A DNA stretch of 7,074 nt from Candidatus Alistipes excrementipullorum (GTDB lineage Bacteria; Bacteroidota; Bacteroidia; Bacteroidales; Rikenellaceae). The first letter of the stretch is position 1; every line of letters begins with the position of its first letter. The notes beneath the pieces are model-generated. The model worked only from the letters and a program-made list of their open reading frames with translations. It searched no databases and was not told where the DNA came from. Location of the stretch: assembly GCA_019113665.1 (NCBI GenBank), contig DXGW01000020.1, forward strand, positions 1 through 7,074, in the 5' to 3' direction. Positions 1-5,785 of this stretch are shown here, in pieces. A program made the position numbers and the translations under genes.

Positions 1-2398
1 AGTACTGATGGTTGGGATATTGGTCGGACCATACATATATTATTGATTGCTGTTCGTCAGAAAGATTGGGATCGGGACGCCACGACGATGTCGACGACCG
101 TCCGGATCCTTCGCGGTAGCATTCGTGCAGCGGATATGCCACCCACATCGGGCAGTGACGGCGCGTGTCGTAGCACGAGGTGTAGTTGCGCACGTGTTTT
201 TTCGAGACGACGGTAGTCGTCCAGTGGGTGATGGTCCGCCAGTCGCTGTTGGATACGTTTATGTCGGGAATCTCGGCCCATGCGTAGTTGTAAACCACGG
301 GCGAAAGGTCGACGACCTGACCGCCCGGCGCGTCGGTGGCTTCGAGACGGATATCATCGAGCCCCGGCGAGAACGTGGTCGAGTTGTTGGTGAAAGTTAT
401 CGACAGGCGGTCTACGGCCGATGCCAGCGTGAAGTCGATGGTGTATCTGGTCCACGTGCCGTCGGTCGTCGTACCCGAATAGCTCAGGTCGGCCTGACGG
501 TCTGGCGAGGCGACGCTTACCGTCACGCTGCCGGCCGCAAAGTTGCCGCCGAACGACAACCGCAGGTTCAGCTCGTCGGCTGCCGGTTTCAGTCCGTTGA
601 CCTTGACGTAGTTGCCGGCTTCGTCGAACATGTAGGCATAGCAGTTGCCCGAAGCCCCTTCGTAGTGGGCCGGCAGCATGTTGCGCAGCTGGGCGTTCCA
701 TGAATCGTAGCTTGCGCCGTCGCAGCCCGTGCCCTTGAAGTTCTGCCACTCGGTCGACCTGTTGAGCCAGATATTGTATAACGACGTGTTGCCGTCGAAG
801 TTTTCATAATATATGTAGTCGACTGGAGCGGGTTCCTGTCCGGTGCTGAATGCGGCCACGTCGTCGAGCGAGTTGGGGCAGAGTTGCGGCGTATTGCTGT
901 ATATCGAGACATATCCGGTAACGTCGCCCGTAGCCTCGAAGAATGCCTGGTTGAGGAATTCGGCGGCGTTTTTCTTGACGAATACCGTGAACTGGCTGCC
1001 GCCGGCTGTAAAGTAGTGCTTGCCGTCTCTTGTGGTGCACCATGTGCCGCCGCCGACCGGCGACGAGGCGTTCCTGACGGTTACAAGCATGCCGTGGTAG
1101 GCCTTCATGTCGGCCACGTCGATGACAACCGGTTCCGGAACGGCATTGCCCAGAACCTCGATGTCAGAATCCTGCACGCCGGTAATCTCGAGCTGGCCGA
1201 ATCCGCGGTAGTTTACGCGCTCGGCCGATCCCTTGCGCAGGTTGATGCGCAGCAGGTCGCCGAAACGGTAGTTCGCCGAAGTGGGGCCGTAGAGTATCAG
1301 GCCGTTGTCGGGATCTGTGCTCCCTGGAGTCTGGATCATGACGTTGCGGCTGGTGAAGTTGCCATTCGCGGCGTCGACCGTAACCACGGCATAGAGTATG
1401 CGGTCTTTTGTCGCGTCGATGGCCTCCGACGTGGAGCTGATGCCGTCGAGTATCTCGGGGATCGTTATCGGATATTCGGACTCGGCTTTGCCCATGTCGA
1501 CGGTGAAACTCGATATGCGGCCTGCTTCGAATTCGATACCGCGTCCCGAAGGAACGGTGACCTCGCGGCGGACCGACAACCCCGAAGGGTAGGATACGGT
1601 TACGGTGAAGGATTCTCCGTCGGCAATGGTGCCGACGGCCGAGGCGAACCATGCCTCCATCGCGGGCGTGTCGTCCGACGTCGGGTTGTCGTATGCGAGT
1701 GTCAGGGTGTTGTTGTCGGCTGTAAGCGGCTCGGCTGTGCCGGCGATGTCGTATCTGCAGGCACCGGTGAGGGGTGTCGCCGCCGTCTCGATCATGACCG
1801 ATGAAGGGGCGCCCTCTCCTGACGGCAGGCCCGTCAGTGTCATCTTGCCGTAAGCCGTCAGGTGGCTGAAACGGAACGCCAGTTGGGCAGTGGAACCTGC
1901 TGGCTGGACGTCATAGGTGTCGGGGTCGGTAGCCAGCATGATGGCCGCTCCCGGGTCGAACGAGCCGGCCGAAGGGTGCTGGACCGACGGTATCGTCAGG
2001 TCGACATCGGTGCCGTTGTGCGACACGTATGCCGATGCCGGGTGCAGGGCATGGTATCTGAACCCCGATGCTCCGGGCTTCTCCGTGACGGAAAACGAGA
2101 ACGTGGCGCTGCGGGAATCTGACGATACGTCGCAACTGCCGGTGTCGCAGGCTTCGGTCGAGGCGCTGTTCCTCTCGAAAATCTTGAGGGTCTCGTTGCC
2201 TTCCCAAAGCACGGGGTAGGTCGAACCGTCCGGTTCGCCGACCTGAATGCGTGTCTCTTCGCCGTGCGCTATGGCCGTGATCGTGATCTTCTTTCCTTTG
2301 TTTGTCGTAAGGTCGTCCGTCCGGCTCTCGGTACATGCGGCAAACATGAGCGATGCCGTTATACAGGCGGACATGATGGACAGTGTTTTGATTCTCAT
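1..2398 (-). CDS. Multidomain surface lipoprotein: fimbrillin-like, DUF5689-like, jelly-roll and NUC1-type nuclease (C-terminus cut off by window)
   Basis: The frame is open from an ATG at 2398 to the left edge: 799 codons with no stop, so the gene is 3'-partial. Residues 1-22 form a lipoprotein signal (MRIKTLS..., hydrophobic core, lipobox-like FAAC with Cys22). An acidic pair (DD) soon after the Cys suggests export to the outer surface, by inference. Residues about 30-305 resemble Mfa-like/fimbrillin domains (TRIQVGEPDG, then a YPVLWEGNETLKIF strand). Residues about 308-517 resemble DUF5689 (ITIPEILDG, then GLILYGP and FGDLLRINLRKG). Residues about 529-690 start with YYENFDG and end with SPGLDDIRLEA, like an all-beta jelly-roll anchor or carbohydrate-binding fold. 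From about 695 a DNA/RNA non-specific endonuclease begins (YAWAEIPD, RNYTSCYD, MWVAYPLHECY, WRPDPN). The family's catalytic DRGH-type motif would lie just past the window edge, so activity cannot be confirmed. The probable role is degrading extracellular nucleic acid at the cell surface. The gene follows a 48-codon gene by 31 bp. Confidence 0.85.
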   Translation of the reverse strand, partial: MRIKTLSIMSACITASLMFAACTESRTDDLTTNKGKKITITAIAHGEETRIQVGEPDGSTYPVLWEGNETLKIFERNSASTEACDTGSCDVSSDSRSATFSFSVTEKPGASGFRYHALHPASAYVSHNGTDVDLTIPSVQHPSAGSFDPGAAIMLATDPDTYDVQPAGSTAQLAFRFSHLTAYGKMTLTGLPSGEGAPSSVMIETAATPLTGACRYDIAGTAEPLTADNNTLTLAYDNPTSDDTPAMEAWFASAVGTIADGESFTVTVSYPSGLSVRREVTVPSGRGIEFEAGRISSFTVDMGKAESEYPITIPEILDGISSTSEAIDATKDRILYAVVTVDAANGNFTSRNVMIQTPGSTDPDNGLILYGPTSANYRFGDLLRINLRKGSAERVNYRGFGQLEITGVQDSDIEVLGNAVPEPVVIDVADMKAYHGMLVTVRNASSPVGGGTWCTTRDGKHYFTAGGSQFTVFVKKNAAEFLNQAFFEATGDVTGYVSIYSNTPQLCPNSLDDVAAFSTGQEPAPVDYIYYENFDGNTSLYNIWLNRSTEWQNFKGTGCDGASYDSWNAQLRNMLPAHYEGASGNCYAYMFDEAGNYVKVNGLKPAADELNLRLSFGGNFAAGSVTVSVASPDRQADLSYSGTTTDGTWTRYTIDFTLASAVDRLSITFTNNSTTFSPGLDDIRLEATDAPGGQVVDLSPVVYNYAWAEIPDINVSNSDWRTITHWTTTVVSKKHVRNYTSCYDTRRHCPMWVAYPLHECYREGSGRSSTSSWRPDPNLSDEQQSIIYVWSDQYPNHQY

Positions 2399-2429
2399 GG
2401 TAATGTCAGCATTAGAGTGTTTTGGGGAT

Positions 2430-2576
2430 TTAGAATGTTCCGTAGTCCGACGAGTCGAGGTCGTCGATGTTGCCGGTTTCTTCGCTTTGTGCGAATCCGC
2501 CTTCGCTTGTGATTTCAAAATTGCGGACGGAAGGGTGTACATATCCCTCCGCTCGCCATTTGGCAAGTTTTTTCAT
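2430..2576 (-). CDS. 48-residue small protein with acidic tail, unknown function
   Basis: A short frame runs from ATG at 2576 to TAA at 2430 on the minus strand. It starts MKKLAKW, continues YVHPSVRNFEITSEGGFAQS and ends in an acidic stretch closing SSDYGTF. The layout is a lysine-rich start, Y-x-x-P, an alternating beta-like stretch with E-x-x-x-E-G, a small-residue A/S turn, then an Asp/Glu-rich tail ending D-Y-G-x-F. It resembles many 40-80 residue hypothetical proteins of Bacteroidales encoded just before or among cell-surface protein genes. That resemblance is from memory and has no assigned function. There is no signal peptide or membrane segment. It lies 48 bp after adk and 31 bp before the nuclease lipoprotein, all on one strand, so co-transcription is likely. 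Codon choice (TCG, GAC, GGC) matches its neighbours, which supports real coding. A longer plus-strand frame across the same bases has no recognisable protein features. Confidence 0.72.
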   Translation of the reverse strand: MKKLAKWRAEGYVHPSVRNFEITSEGGFAQSEETGNIDDLDSSDYGTF

Positions 2577-2593
2577 GTGATCTTATGTTTTTT

Positions 2594-2615
2594 GAAACAG
2601 CGCTATGTCTGTTTC
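2594..2615. other. 7-bp perfect inverted repeat between adk and the small gene
   Basis: GAAACAG (2594-2600) and CTGTTTC (2609-2615) pair perfectly around an 8-nt loop, 9 bp past the adk stop. A run of six T lies at 2588-2593 on the plus strand. In the leftward transcript the hairpin is therefore followed by A6 rather than U6, which is the wrong polarity for an intrinsic terminator of adk. It may be an RNA processing or stability hairpin between adk and the downstream genes, or a protein-binding site. It is short enough that chance is possible. Confidence 0.4.
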
Positions 2616-2624
2616 GGTTAAGCC

Positions 2625-3197
2625 TCAGGCTTCGTCTATGACCGAACAGATGCGGTCGAAGACTTCGTCGATGCTTCCGAGACCGTCGACCTCGGCGTAT
2701 TTGCCCTGTGCCGAGTAGTGGTCTGCCACGACGGCGGTCTGTGCGCGGTATGTTGCGATTCGGTTGCGTATTACCTCTTCCGAAGCGTCGTCTGCACGGC
2801 CGGACTCCTTGCCGCGCAGAAGTATGCGGTCGATGAGTTCCTGTTCGGGAACGTTCATGTAGATCATCTTGTCAACACCGAGACCGTATTCGCGCAGAAT
2901 CTCGTCGAAACGCTCTGCCTGGTATGTGGTGCGGGGGAAGCCGTCGAATATGTTGCCGGCTCCGTGGCTGTTCTCGCGCACGTAGTTGGCTATGATGTCG
3001 ATTACGACATCGTCGGGTGCGAGTTCTCCGCGCTCGATGTAAGACGCGACCTTGCGGCCGAGTTCGGAACCGTTCTTGATTTCGTCGCGGATAATCTCGC
3101 CCGTCGATACGTGGTTTATCCCGTACTTCTCTTTAAGTTTGGCTGCCTGGGTGCCCTTGCCGCATCCGGGGGCGCCGAATAAAACTATGTTCAACAT
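2625..3197 (-). CDS. adk: Adenylate kinase (short-LID form)
   Basis: This cytoplasmic enzyme interconverts ATP + AMP and 2 ADP, setting adenylate balance. The 190-residue protein has the P-loop FGAPGCGKGT at residues 7-16, the AMP-binding STGEIIR at 31-37, the family signature DGFPRT at 85-90, and a short LID around residues 128-138 (RGKESGRADDAS) without the Zn-binding Cys insert. The length of 190 is typical of the short, LID-reduced adenylate kinases found in Bacteroidota. I chose ATG at 3197 because the P-loop then falls at the usual distance from the N-terminus. The frame extends to a TTG at 3224, but that codon lies inside the predicted -7 promoter box and would add an unconserved stretch. 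The stop is TGA at 2625. The gene reads away from the glycosidase gene and is followed by two same-strand genes with gaps of 48 and 31 bp. Confidence 0.97.
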   Translation of the reverse strand: MLNIVLFGAPGCGKGTQAAKLKEKYGINHVSTGEIIRDEIKNGSELGRKVASYIERGELAPDDVVIDIIANYVRENSHGAGNIFDGFPRTTYQAERFDEILREYGLGVDKMIYMNVPEQELIDRILLRGKESGRADDASEEVIRNRIATYRAQTAVVADHYSAQGKYAEVDGLGSIDEVFDRICSVIDEA

Positions 3198-3221
3198 TTT
3201 TGTCGGGTATATATTGTCGGT

Positions 3222-3253
3222 CAAATATATGAATTTTTGTCCGAAACAGCAAA
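3222..3253 (-). promoter_or_regulatory. Bacteroidota-type promoter for adk
   Basis: Read on the minus strand, TTTG (3253-3250) is followed after a 20-nt spacer by TATATTTG (3229-3222). The latter is a full match to the TAnnTTTG -7 element used by the main sigma factor of Bacteroidota. Transcription should start near 3215, leaving a leader of about 18 nt before the ATG at 3197. The same transcript may continue into the small gene and the nuclease lipoprotein, since no other convincing promoter is visible between them. Confidence 0.78.
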
Positions 3254-3261
3254 TACCGCTT

Positions 3262-3277
3262 TTGCAGCTGTCTGCAA
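3262..3277. promoter_or_regulatory. Palindrome between divergent promoters (possible operator)
   Basis: TTGCAG (3262-3267) and CTGCAA (3272-3277) are exact reverse complements around CTGT. The site lies upstream of both the adk and the glycosidase -33 boxes, 8 bp beyond the former. Its position suits a regulator acting on either promoter. It is short and single, so this is a candidate only. Confidence 0.35.
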
Positions 3278-3285
3278 GACGGTTG

Positions 3286-3301
3286 TGTCATGATATTGAC
3301 A
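3286..3301. promoter_or_regulatory. TGTCA-N6-TGACA inverted repeat next to the glycosidase promoter
   Basis: TGTCA (3286-3290) and TGACA (3297-3301) form an inverted repeat with a 6-nt spacer, ending 2 bp before the -33 region of the glycosidase promoter. Spacing of arms about one helical turn apart and promoter-adjacent placement fit a dimeric regulator. Five-base arms are weak evidence on their own. Confidence 0.3.
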
Positions 3302-3302
3302 T

Positions 3303-3333
3303 GTTGCAGGGTGGATAATTTTTCGTATATTTG
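3303..3333 (+). promoter_or_regulatory. Bacteroidota-type promoter for the GH3 gene
   Basis: TTG (3304-3306, within GTTGCAGG) is followed by a 19-nt spacer and TATATTTG (3326-3333), a full TAnnTTTG -7 element. Transcription should start near 3340, giving a leader of about 34 nt to the ATG at 3374. The -33 hexamer TTGCAG is the same as in the tRNA-Glu promoter at 6883. Confidence 0.78.
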
Positions 3334-3373
3334 GCATGATTTTACAAACAACCTAATCCGCTTACCTTGATTT

Positions 3374-5722
3374 ATGAAGAAGAGATTGACTTTCATGTGT
3401 CTTGCCGCATGCGCTGCTATGGCCGTATCGGCACAGGAAACACCGAAACTGAATGAAAAGAACATCGATGAGGTGCTGAAGGCTCTCACCGTTGAGGAGA
3501 AGGCCCACCTCGTTGTCGGAGCTCGTATGAACGACAACAAGTCGGCTGCCGGCGAGGTAGGGTATACGCGTCTGATCGTGCCCGGAGCCGCCGGCACGAC
3601 CTATCCGGTCGAGAGGCTCGGCATTACTCCCGTTGTCATGGCCGACGGCCCTGCCGGACTGCGCATAAGCCCGCGTCGCGAAAATGACGGTAATACATAT
3701 TATTGTACGGGTTTCCCCGTTGGGGTGCATATGGCGTCGACGTGGAATGCCGATATCGTGCGCGAAGTCGGCGAGGCCATGGGCAACGAGGTTCGTGAAT
3801 ACGGTGTGGACGTGTTGCTGGCCCCGGGTGTGAACATGATGCGCAACCCGTTGTGCGGCCGTAATTTCGAGTATTATTCGGAAGATCCGTTGCTGGCCGG
3901 CAAGATGGCTGCCGCCTTCATCAACGGCGTGCAGAGCAACGGTGTCGGTACCTCGCTCAAGCACTTCGCGGCCAACAGCCAGGAGATAAACCGTCTGGCC
4001 AACGACGCCCGTATATCCATGCGTGCGCTGCGCGAGATATATCTGCGCAATTTCGAGATAGCCGTACGCGAATCGCAGCCATGGACCATCATGACCTCGT
4101 ACAACTATATCAACGGGCGTTACACCTCCGAGGACCACGGCCTGCTCGAAGAGATACTTCGCGGCGAGTGGGGATTCGAGGGAGCGGTAGTGACCGACTG
4201 GGGCGGCGGTATCGACCCTGTCGCACAGGTCAAGGCCGGCAACGACATGATCCAGCCCGGAACGTATGCGCAGTACGAAACGATTGTCAAGGCCGTGCGT
4301 GAAGGCCGCCTCAGCGAGGAAGACCTCGACCGCTGTGTGCGCCGCATTCTCGAACTCGTTGTGCGCACTCCCCGGTTCAAGGGATACGAATACTCCAACA
4401 AACCCGACCTCAAGGCGCATGCCGAACTGACGCGCCGAGTGGCAAGCGAAGGTTTCGTACTGCTCAAGAACGACGGCAACACCCTGCCTCTGAAACAGAC
4501 GGACCGTGTGGCTCTTTTCGGTTCGGGCTCATACAAGTTCATTGCCGGCGGACGCGGTTCTGGCGATGTAAACAAGGCTTACGTCGTAGACCTGCGCGAC
4601 GGATTGATCTCCAACGGTTTTGCGCTCAACAGACAGTTGGACGACCGCTATTCGAAATACATGGAGCGAGAGTTGAAACGTGTGGACAAGCAGATTTACA
4701 GCCGCCCGTGGTACATGTATGAGATACGTCCCAACGAAATGCCCTATCCCAACGATTTCGTGGTTGAGGCCGTGGAGGGTTCCGATGTGGCTATTCTGAC
4801 CATCGGCCGCAACTCGGCCGAGGCTTTCGACCGTCATATCGAGCGTGATTTCAACCTGCATGTCGACGAGCAGGCTCTGCTCAAGGCCGTGACGCGTGAA
4901 TTCCACAAGGCCGGCAAGAAGGTCGTTGTCGTTCTGAACGTTTGCGGGCCTGTCGAGATCGCTTCGTGGCGTGACAGCGTCGATGCAATACTCGTTTGCT
5001 GGCAGCCCGGACAGGAGGGAGGCAACTCGGTTGCCGACGTGCTGTCGGGACGTGTTTCGCCGAGCGGCCACCTGCCGATGACATTCCCCGTAAGCTATGC
5101 CGACGTGCCGTCGCAGAACTTCCCTCTGAATGTTCCCGAGAACGGTACGAACCAGTCGTACGAGAACTACAGCAAGACGGGCAAGCTCTACGATATTCCC
5201 AATATAGACTATACCAACTATGTTGAGGACATATATATAGGTTACCGCCATTATGCTACGCGCAATATCGAGGTGGCCTATCCGTTCGGATACGGACTTA
5301 CATATACGACCTTCTCGATCGACGACATGAAGGTGCGCCACAAGGGTGACCGCATCGATGTTTCGTGCCGCGTGACCAATACGGGAAACCGTGCCGCCAA
5401 GCAGGTCGTGCAGCTCTACTCGACACGCGTGAATCCCGATGTGGACCGTCCCGCCATCGAGCTGCGTGCTTATGAGAAGACCCCGGAACTGGCAGCCGGC
5501 GAGTCGTGCGTGGTTGAGCTGAGCATCTCGACGGACGACCTTGCCGAGTACAGCGAGAAGGAGACGGCATGGAAGGTGTCCAAGGGCAATTATGTGCTGT
5601 CGCTCGGATTCTCTTCGGCCGACCGCCCGTTGAGCGGGACCGTGACCTTGCGCAAGGAGAAACTTACGCTGGTTACCGATGCCATGATGCCGGCGCAGGG
5701 AGATATATTTATTAACGAATGA
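3374..5722 (+). CDS. Secreted glycoside hydrolase family 3 (beta-glucosidase-like)
   Basis: This 782-residue enzyme probably removes beta-linked glucose (or a related sugar) from the non-reducing ends of oligosaccharides. Residues 1-20 are a signal peptide (MKKRLTF..., AVSA before QE) with no lipobox Cys, so a periplasmic or secreted enzyme is likely. The N-terminal barrel spans about 35-330, with ADGPAGLR at 90-97, GRNFEYYSEDP at 162-172, KHFAAN at 196-201 and the nucleophile Asp275 in VVTDWGG. The second alpha/beta domain (about 365-625) holds the probable acid/base Glu483 in GRNSAEAFDR, at the place where related enzymes have GEGYDR. A fibronectin III-like domain follows at about 645-765, introduced by AYPFGYGLTYTTF. 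The length fits three-domain GH3 enzymes; there is no PA14 insert. No transporter or SusC/D genes adjoin it, so the substrate cannot be inferred from context. ATG at 3374 gives the signal peptide and suits the promoter. Confidence 0.95.
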   Translation: MKKRLTFMCLAACAAMAVSAQETPKLNEKNIDEVLKALTVEEKAHLVVGARMNDNKSAAGEVGYTRLIVPGAAGTTYPVERLGITPVVMADGPAGLRISPRRENDGNTYYCTGFPVGVHMASTWNADIVREVGEAMGNEVREYGVDVLLAPGVNMMRNPLCGRNFEYYSEDPLLAGKMAAAFINGVQSNGVGTSLKHFAANSQEINRLANDARISMRALREIYLRNFEIAVRESQPWTIMTSYNYINGRYTSEDHGLLEEILRGEWGFEGAVVTDWGGGIDPVAQVKAGNDMIQPGTYAQYETIVKAVREGRLSEEDLDRCVRRILELVVRTPRFKGYEYSNKPDLKAHAELTRRVASEGFVLLKNDGNTLPLKQTDRVALFGSGSYKFIAGGRGSGDVNKAYVVDLRDGLISNGFALNRQLDDRYSKYMERELKRVDKQIYSRPWYMYEIRPNEMPYPNDFVVEAVEGSDVAILTIGRNSAEAFDRHIERDFNLHVDEQALLKAVTREFHKAGKKVVVVLNVCGPVEIASWRDSVDAILVCWQPGQEGGNSVADVLSGRVSPSGHLPMTFPVSYADVPSQNFPLNVPENGTNQSYENYSKTGKLYDIPNIDYTNYVEDIYIGYRHYATRNIEVAYPFGYGLTYTTFSIDDMKVRHKGDRIDVSCRVTNTGNRAAKQVVQLYSTRVNPDVDRPAIELRAYEKTPELAAGESCVVELSISTDDLAEYSEKETAWKVSKGNYVLSLGFSSADRPLSGTVTLRKEKLTLVTDAMMPAQGDIFINE

Positions 5723-5731
5723 TGATATTTG

Positions 5732-5769
5732 TGCCGTGAGGTGTGTGGCGGTGCCTGCACCTCACGGCA
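5732..5769 (+). terminator. Strong hairpin after the GH3 gene (terminator or thiL leader structure)
   Basis: TGCCGTGAGGTG (5732-5743) and CACCTCACGGCA (5758-5769) are perfect 12-bp reverse complements around a 14-nt loop, in which GGC and GCC can pair again. It begins 9 bp after the GH3 stop. Downstream comes TTGCTAATTTAG rather than a clean T run, so it is a weak match to a classical intrinsic terminator. It ends only 16 bp before the thiL ATG, so if GH3 and thiL are co-transcribed it sits right before the thiL translation start and could limit its expression. Confidence 0.65.
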
Positions 5770-5785
5770 TTGCTAATTTAGAGTT

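Noticed and set aside
884..1804. A 306-codon open frame on the plus strand
   Set aside because: It is antisense and codon-aligned to the lipoprotein gene. Heavy use of TCG, GAC and GGC codons there leaves few antisense stops. The translation has no recognisable domain. The same applies to the plus-strand frame at 47-703.
2247..2621. A 124-codon plus-strand frame over the gap between the lipoprotein and adk
   Set aside because: It overlaps the start of the lipoprotein and the whole small gene, has no promoter or domain, and its codon choice is unlike the neighbours.
2625..3224. Longer adenylate kinase starting at TTG 3224
   Set aside because: The TTG is part of the predicted -7 box, so it would lie upstream of the transcript start. 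The extra nine residues are not family-like.
3362..4420. A 352-codon open frame on the minus strand
   Set aside because: It lies antisense to the GH3 gene, lacks any family motif and would overlap the GH3 promoter leader. The minus-strand frame at 4529-5341 is rejected for the same reason.
5724..5731. GATATTTG as a thiL promoter -7 box
   Set aside because: It has one mismatch to TAnnTTTG, no TTG at the right distance upstream, and would start transcription inside the hairpin arm.
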